From assembly GCA_005884855.1 (NCBI GenBank), contig VAZS01000002.1:1-8554 (forward strand): 8,554 bases of DNA. The letters are read 5' to 3'. The stretch comes from Alphaproteobacteria bacterium (lineage in GTDB: Bacteria; Pseudomonadota; Alphaproteobacteria; Rhizobiales; Xanthobacteraceae). Position 1 is the first letter of the stretch, and every line of letters starts with the position of its first letter. Position numbers and translations under genes: made by a program. Shown here piece after piece: positions 6,272 through 8,554 of this stretch. Under the pieces are notes generated by a model. It had not been told where the DNA came from, searched no databases, and saw only the letters and a list, made by a program, of their open reading frames with translations.

Positions 6272-7597
6272 TCATTGGCGCGTGATACGCCAGATCGTGC
6301 CGCCGGCATCTTCGGAGACCAGCAACGCTCCGTCGTGCGCGACCGCCACGCCGACGGGGCGGCCCCAGACCTCGGAATCATTGACGACAAACCCGGTCAG
6401 GAAATCCTGGTATTCGCCGGTGGGCACGCCATCCTTTAGACGGATGCGAATGACCTTGTAGCCCGTGCGCTTCGACCTGTTCCAGGAGCCATGCTCGGCT
6501 GCGAACCCGTCACCCCGATACTCGGCTGGAAACGAGCCACCGTTGTAGAACGTAAGCCCGAGCGAAGCCGAATGCGCCTGGATCAACACGTCCGGAACGG
6601 TGACTTTGCCCTTCAGGTCGGGACGCTTGCCAGCGTGGGCAGGATCCTCGTTCTGCCCGATATAAAACCAGGGCCAGCCGTAAAACGCGCCCTCGCGAAC
6701 CCTGGTGACGAAGTCGGGTACAAGATTGTCCCCCATGGCATCACGCTCATTGGTCGAGCAGTATAGATCGCCGGTTGTGGGATGAATGGCGAGACCTACG
6801 CAATTGCGGATGCCGGTGGCGAACACGCGCGGGTTTTTCCCGTCAGGGTCGAACGCCAGCACGTCGGCCCGCTCAGTCTCGCTTCCCCAGCTCGCGCCGA
6901 GCGGATGTCTGTCGATCCAAGCCTGCAATCCTCCGGGCGGGCTTCCCATGCCCTCACCATCATTGCCGGCGGAGCCAACCGAGACCAGCATCCGCTTGTC
7001 GTCGTTGCTGAACACGACGTCTCTGGTTGAGTGGCCGTAGCCGTGTGGCAAGTGCGCGACGGTCTCGGGTCTGCCGGTTGGCTTGAGGTCGCCCATTGCA
7101 TAGGGAAAGCGAACGACGCGATCGGTGTTGGCGACGTAGACCCATTGAGGATTGTTGCCGCTTGGAAAGAAGGCGATCCCGAACGGCCCGTTGAGAGCGC
7201 TTGCGAAGACCTCATCCGCAGATGGTTTGGCCGCACCGTCAGCGGCACGCAAGACCCGAATTCTGCCGGCCCTGGTTTCCGCGATGAAGATGTCTCCATT
7301 TGGCGCCACCCTCATCTGGCGCGGTCCCCTTAGTCCGCTGGCGAACAGCTCGACTTTGAATCCATCGGGAACCTGCGGGATTGCAGTTGGGGGCCGCGGC
7401 ACCAGATGCGAGGTATTGGCCGAGGAGGGGCTGGCGCCCGGCCGCGGCAGATCGCTGGGCCTTATCAGGCGAATAACGCCGGGCTTGTCGGCTCGCCAGT
7501 CGCCGAACGCGGCTGGGCCAACCAGTGGCCCGGATTCGGCGAGGGCGCCGGCGGCCCCGGCGCCAATCAATATCCCGGCGATCCCCTGTCGAAGCAT
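6272..7597 (-). CDS. Secreted PQQ-dependent sugar dehydrogenase (soluble GDH / L-sorbosone dehydrogenase-like)
   Basis: This is a 441-residue beta-propeller enzyme, probably periplasmic, that oxidises aldose sugars or aldehydes such as sorbosone with PQQ. From the chosen ATG an N-terminal signal peptide is visible (MLRQGIAGILIGAGAAGALA, 1-20, cleavage after Ala-Leu-Ala). The mature protein has the sGDH-family landmarks: GFKVELFASGLRGPRQM (79-95), HGYGHSTRDVVFS (185-197, carrying the likely catalytic His189), SVGSAGN (206-212), GIRNCVGLAIHP (262-273), EHGSWNRS (368-375) and GRPVGVAVAHDG (412-423). The frame extends to a TTG at 7642 with no ribosome site; starting there would bury the signal peptide behind 15 residues, so 7597 is preferred, although it also lacks a strong Shine-Dalgarno motif. 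The substrate is not decidable from sequence. A hairpin with a T-run precedes the gene. Confidence 0.88.
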   Translation of the reverse strand: MLRQGIAGILIGAGAAGALAESGPLVGPAAFGDWRADKPGVIRLIRPSDLPRPGASPSSANTSHLVPRPPTAIPQVPDGFKVELFASGLRGPRQMRVAPNGDIFIAETRAGRIRVLRAADGAAKPSADEVFASALNGPFGIAFFPSGNNPQWVYVANTDRVVRFPYAMGDLKPTGRPETVAHLPHGYGHSTRDVVFSNDDKRMLVSVGSAGNDGEGMGSPPGGLQAWIDRHPLGASWGSETERADVLAFDPDGKNPRVFATGIRNCVGLAIHPTTGDLYCSTNERDAMGDNLVPDFVTRVREGAFYGWPWFYIGQNEDPAHAGKRPDLKGKVTVPDVLIQAHSASLGLTFYNGGSFPAEYRGDGFAAEHGSWNRSKRTGYKVIRIRLKDGVPTGEYQDFLTGFVVNDSEVWGRPVGVAVAHDGALLVSEDAGGTIWRITRQ

Positions 7598-7652
7598 GAA
7601 CTGCAAAGTATTGTCCTCAATGCTGGCTATGATATTTCGCAAGCAAATTCAG

Positions 7653-7713
7653 AAAAACCGCTGCTTGTTGCGGTGCTGCCGCGGCCCGCCTCGGCGCAAA
7701 GTAGCCAAGCAGC
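7653..7713 (-). terminator. Terminator-like hairpin in the leader of the PQQ-enzyme gene
   Basis: Read on the minus strand, GCTGCTTG (7713-7706) pairs with CAAGCAGC (7667-7660). Immediately inside, TTGCG (7699-7695) pairs with CGCAA (7672-7668), with a 6-nt bulge on one side only and a GC-rich 22-nt loop. The stem is followed by GG and then TTTTT (7657-7653). This is the form of an intrinsic terminator, yet it lies just upstream of the PQQ-enzyme gene and is directed into it. It could be a leader attenuator, or a barrier against leftward read-through from the divergent region. No T-run follows on the plus strand. Confidence 0.5.
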
Positions 7714-7818
7714 AAATTAGAATGTCTCCAGTTTAGAGCGAGTCTCTTTGCCCCTCCCACAGCAAAAAGCTAGCTGAAGGACCTCAAACAACAGATATTG
7801 CGGCTGGGAAGAACGCGA

Positions 7819-8554
7819 GTGACGATACGGACCGGACTATATCATGCCATTGCGCTCTGCGCGGCGGCTTGCCTTTCAGGCGGAGCTGCGCGAGCCGAGG
7901 ACGCAAGCTCCTGGCGTGACCTCGAGACCAAATACATCTTCGGATTTACCACCGGCTCCGGTATCGGCCTTGAGGGCGAGAAGGAATTCACCACCGACAC
8001 CATCGGGCGGTTCGGCAAGCGCGGCGGTCACTACGCCGCGACCGAGACCAAGTACGAGTTCGAATTTACGCCAACTCAATTCATACAGATCGAGTTTGGC
8101 GCGCTCGGATCGACCCACCATATCGCCGGCGTACCCGATCTCGATGACCGCAGACAGTTCGCATTTAGCGGAGCTTTCGCCGAGTTCCGCTATCTCGCGC
8201 TGGAACGAACCTCGAGCAATCCGCTCGCGGTAACTTTGGCGTTCGAGCCCACAGTGCGGCGGATCGACGAGACCGCCGGCGAGCGCGTGCGCAACTACGA
8301 ATTCGAAACCATCATCAATGCCGACCTCGAACTGCTAAAAAATCGGCTGTTTGCGGGGTTCAATGTGCTCTACGAGCCCGAAATCACCTGGGGTGCGGCG
8401 GGCGAGGTCCAGCGCGAAGCCAAGTTTGGCGGGTCGGCGGCACTGTCGCTTCGGGTCGCCTCCAACGTGGTATTGGGCGGTGAGGTCTGGTATTTAAGGC
8501 ATTACGATGCCGCAAACTTGACGGCTTTCACCGGCGATGCTGTGATGCTCGGTC
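7819..8554 (+). CDS. Exported, probable outer-membrane beta-barrel protein (3' end beyond window)
   Basis: The frame starting at GTG 7819 stays open for 245 codons to the window edge. A GGGAAG ribosome site lies 7 nt upstream, and the nearest in-frame upstream stop is at 7771. The N-terminus is a clear signal peptide (VTIRTGLYHAIALCAAACLS then GGAARA, cut before EDASSW at about residue 26). The mature part is rich in alternating polar/hydrophobic segments with aromatic residues, for example KYEFEFTPTQFIQIEFGAL, FAEFRYLALE and NRLFAGFNVLYEPEITW, as in transmembrane beta-strands of outer-membrane proteins. I do not recognise a specific family. Other plus-strand frames from an ATG at 7844 are shadows of this gene. 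It is divergent from the PQQ-enzyme gene, so the two may share regulation. Confidence 0.8.
   Translation, partial: MTIRTGLYHAIALCAAACLSGGAARAEDASSWRDLETKYIFGFTTGSGIGLEGEKEFTTDTIGRFGKRGGHYAATETKYEFEFTPTQFIQIEFGALGSTHHIAGVPDLDDRRQFAFSGAFAEFRYLALERTSSNPLAVTLAFEPTVRRIDETAGERVRNYEFETIINADLELLKNRLFAGFNVLYEPEITWGAAGEVQREAKFGGSAALSLRVASNVVLGGEVWYLRHYDAANLTAFTGDAVMLG

Noticed and set aside
7844..8233. ATG-started 129-codon plus-strand ORF
   Set aside because: It is out of frame with the signal-peptide-bearing GTG-started gene at 7819, which stays open to the window edge and has a better ribosome site; the 129-codon translation is Ser/Arg/Pro-rich shadow sequence.

Overview
The window reads as a chromosomal stretch of a GC-rich alphaproteobacterium. 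The gene content, the codon bias and the intergenic repeats point to the Bradyrhizobium/Rhodopseudomonas group (order Rhizobiales/Hyphomicrobiales). This assignment comes from recognising protein families and repeat style by eye, without a database search.

Layout from left to right. (1) 7-1411, minus strand: an acyl-CoA thioesterase II gene (tesB) followed by a PII nitrogen-signalling gene (glnK). The 205-bp gap between them carries a perfect 10+10 bp inverted repeat. (2) 1572-2792, plus strand: a UbiH/COQ6-family FAD monooxygenase for ubiquinone synthesis, divergent from tesB. (3) 2793-4402: about 1.6 kb with no credible gene, made of intergenic repeats. Its core is an apparently exact tandem duplication of a 423-bp unit bounded by three copies of a 27-bp sequence, followed by a second repeat family with hairpins. 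(4) 4403-4600, minus: a Trm112-family small protein. (5) 4662-5198, minus: a TetR-family repressor, divergent from 5296-5646, a small four-helix membrane protein of unknown function. Two copies of an 18-bp palindromic operator lie between them, one overlapping a -35-like TTGACA. (6) 5846-6244, plus: a DUF1801 protein. (7) 6272-7597, minus: a secreted soluble-glucose-dehydrogenase/sorbosone-dehydrogenase-like PQQ enzyme, preceded by a terminator-like hairpin in its leader. (8) 7819-8554, plus: the 5' part of an exported, probably beta-barrel protein that starts with GTG and runs off the window.

Functionally this is mostly housekeeping: nitrogen signalling, acyl-CoA hydrolysis, ubiquinone hydroxylation and translation-related methylation. 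Added to that is a self-contained TetR/membrane-protein regulatory pair and a periplasmic/envelope section at the right. I see no CRISPR array, tRNA, rRNA, transposase, phage gene or defence cassette. The least explained parts are the TetR operator module with its uncharacterised membrane protein, the duplicated repeat block, and the hairpin ahead of the PQQ-enzyme gene.
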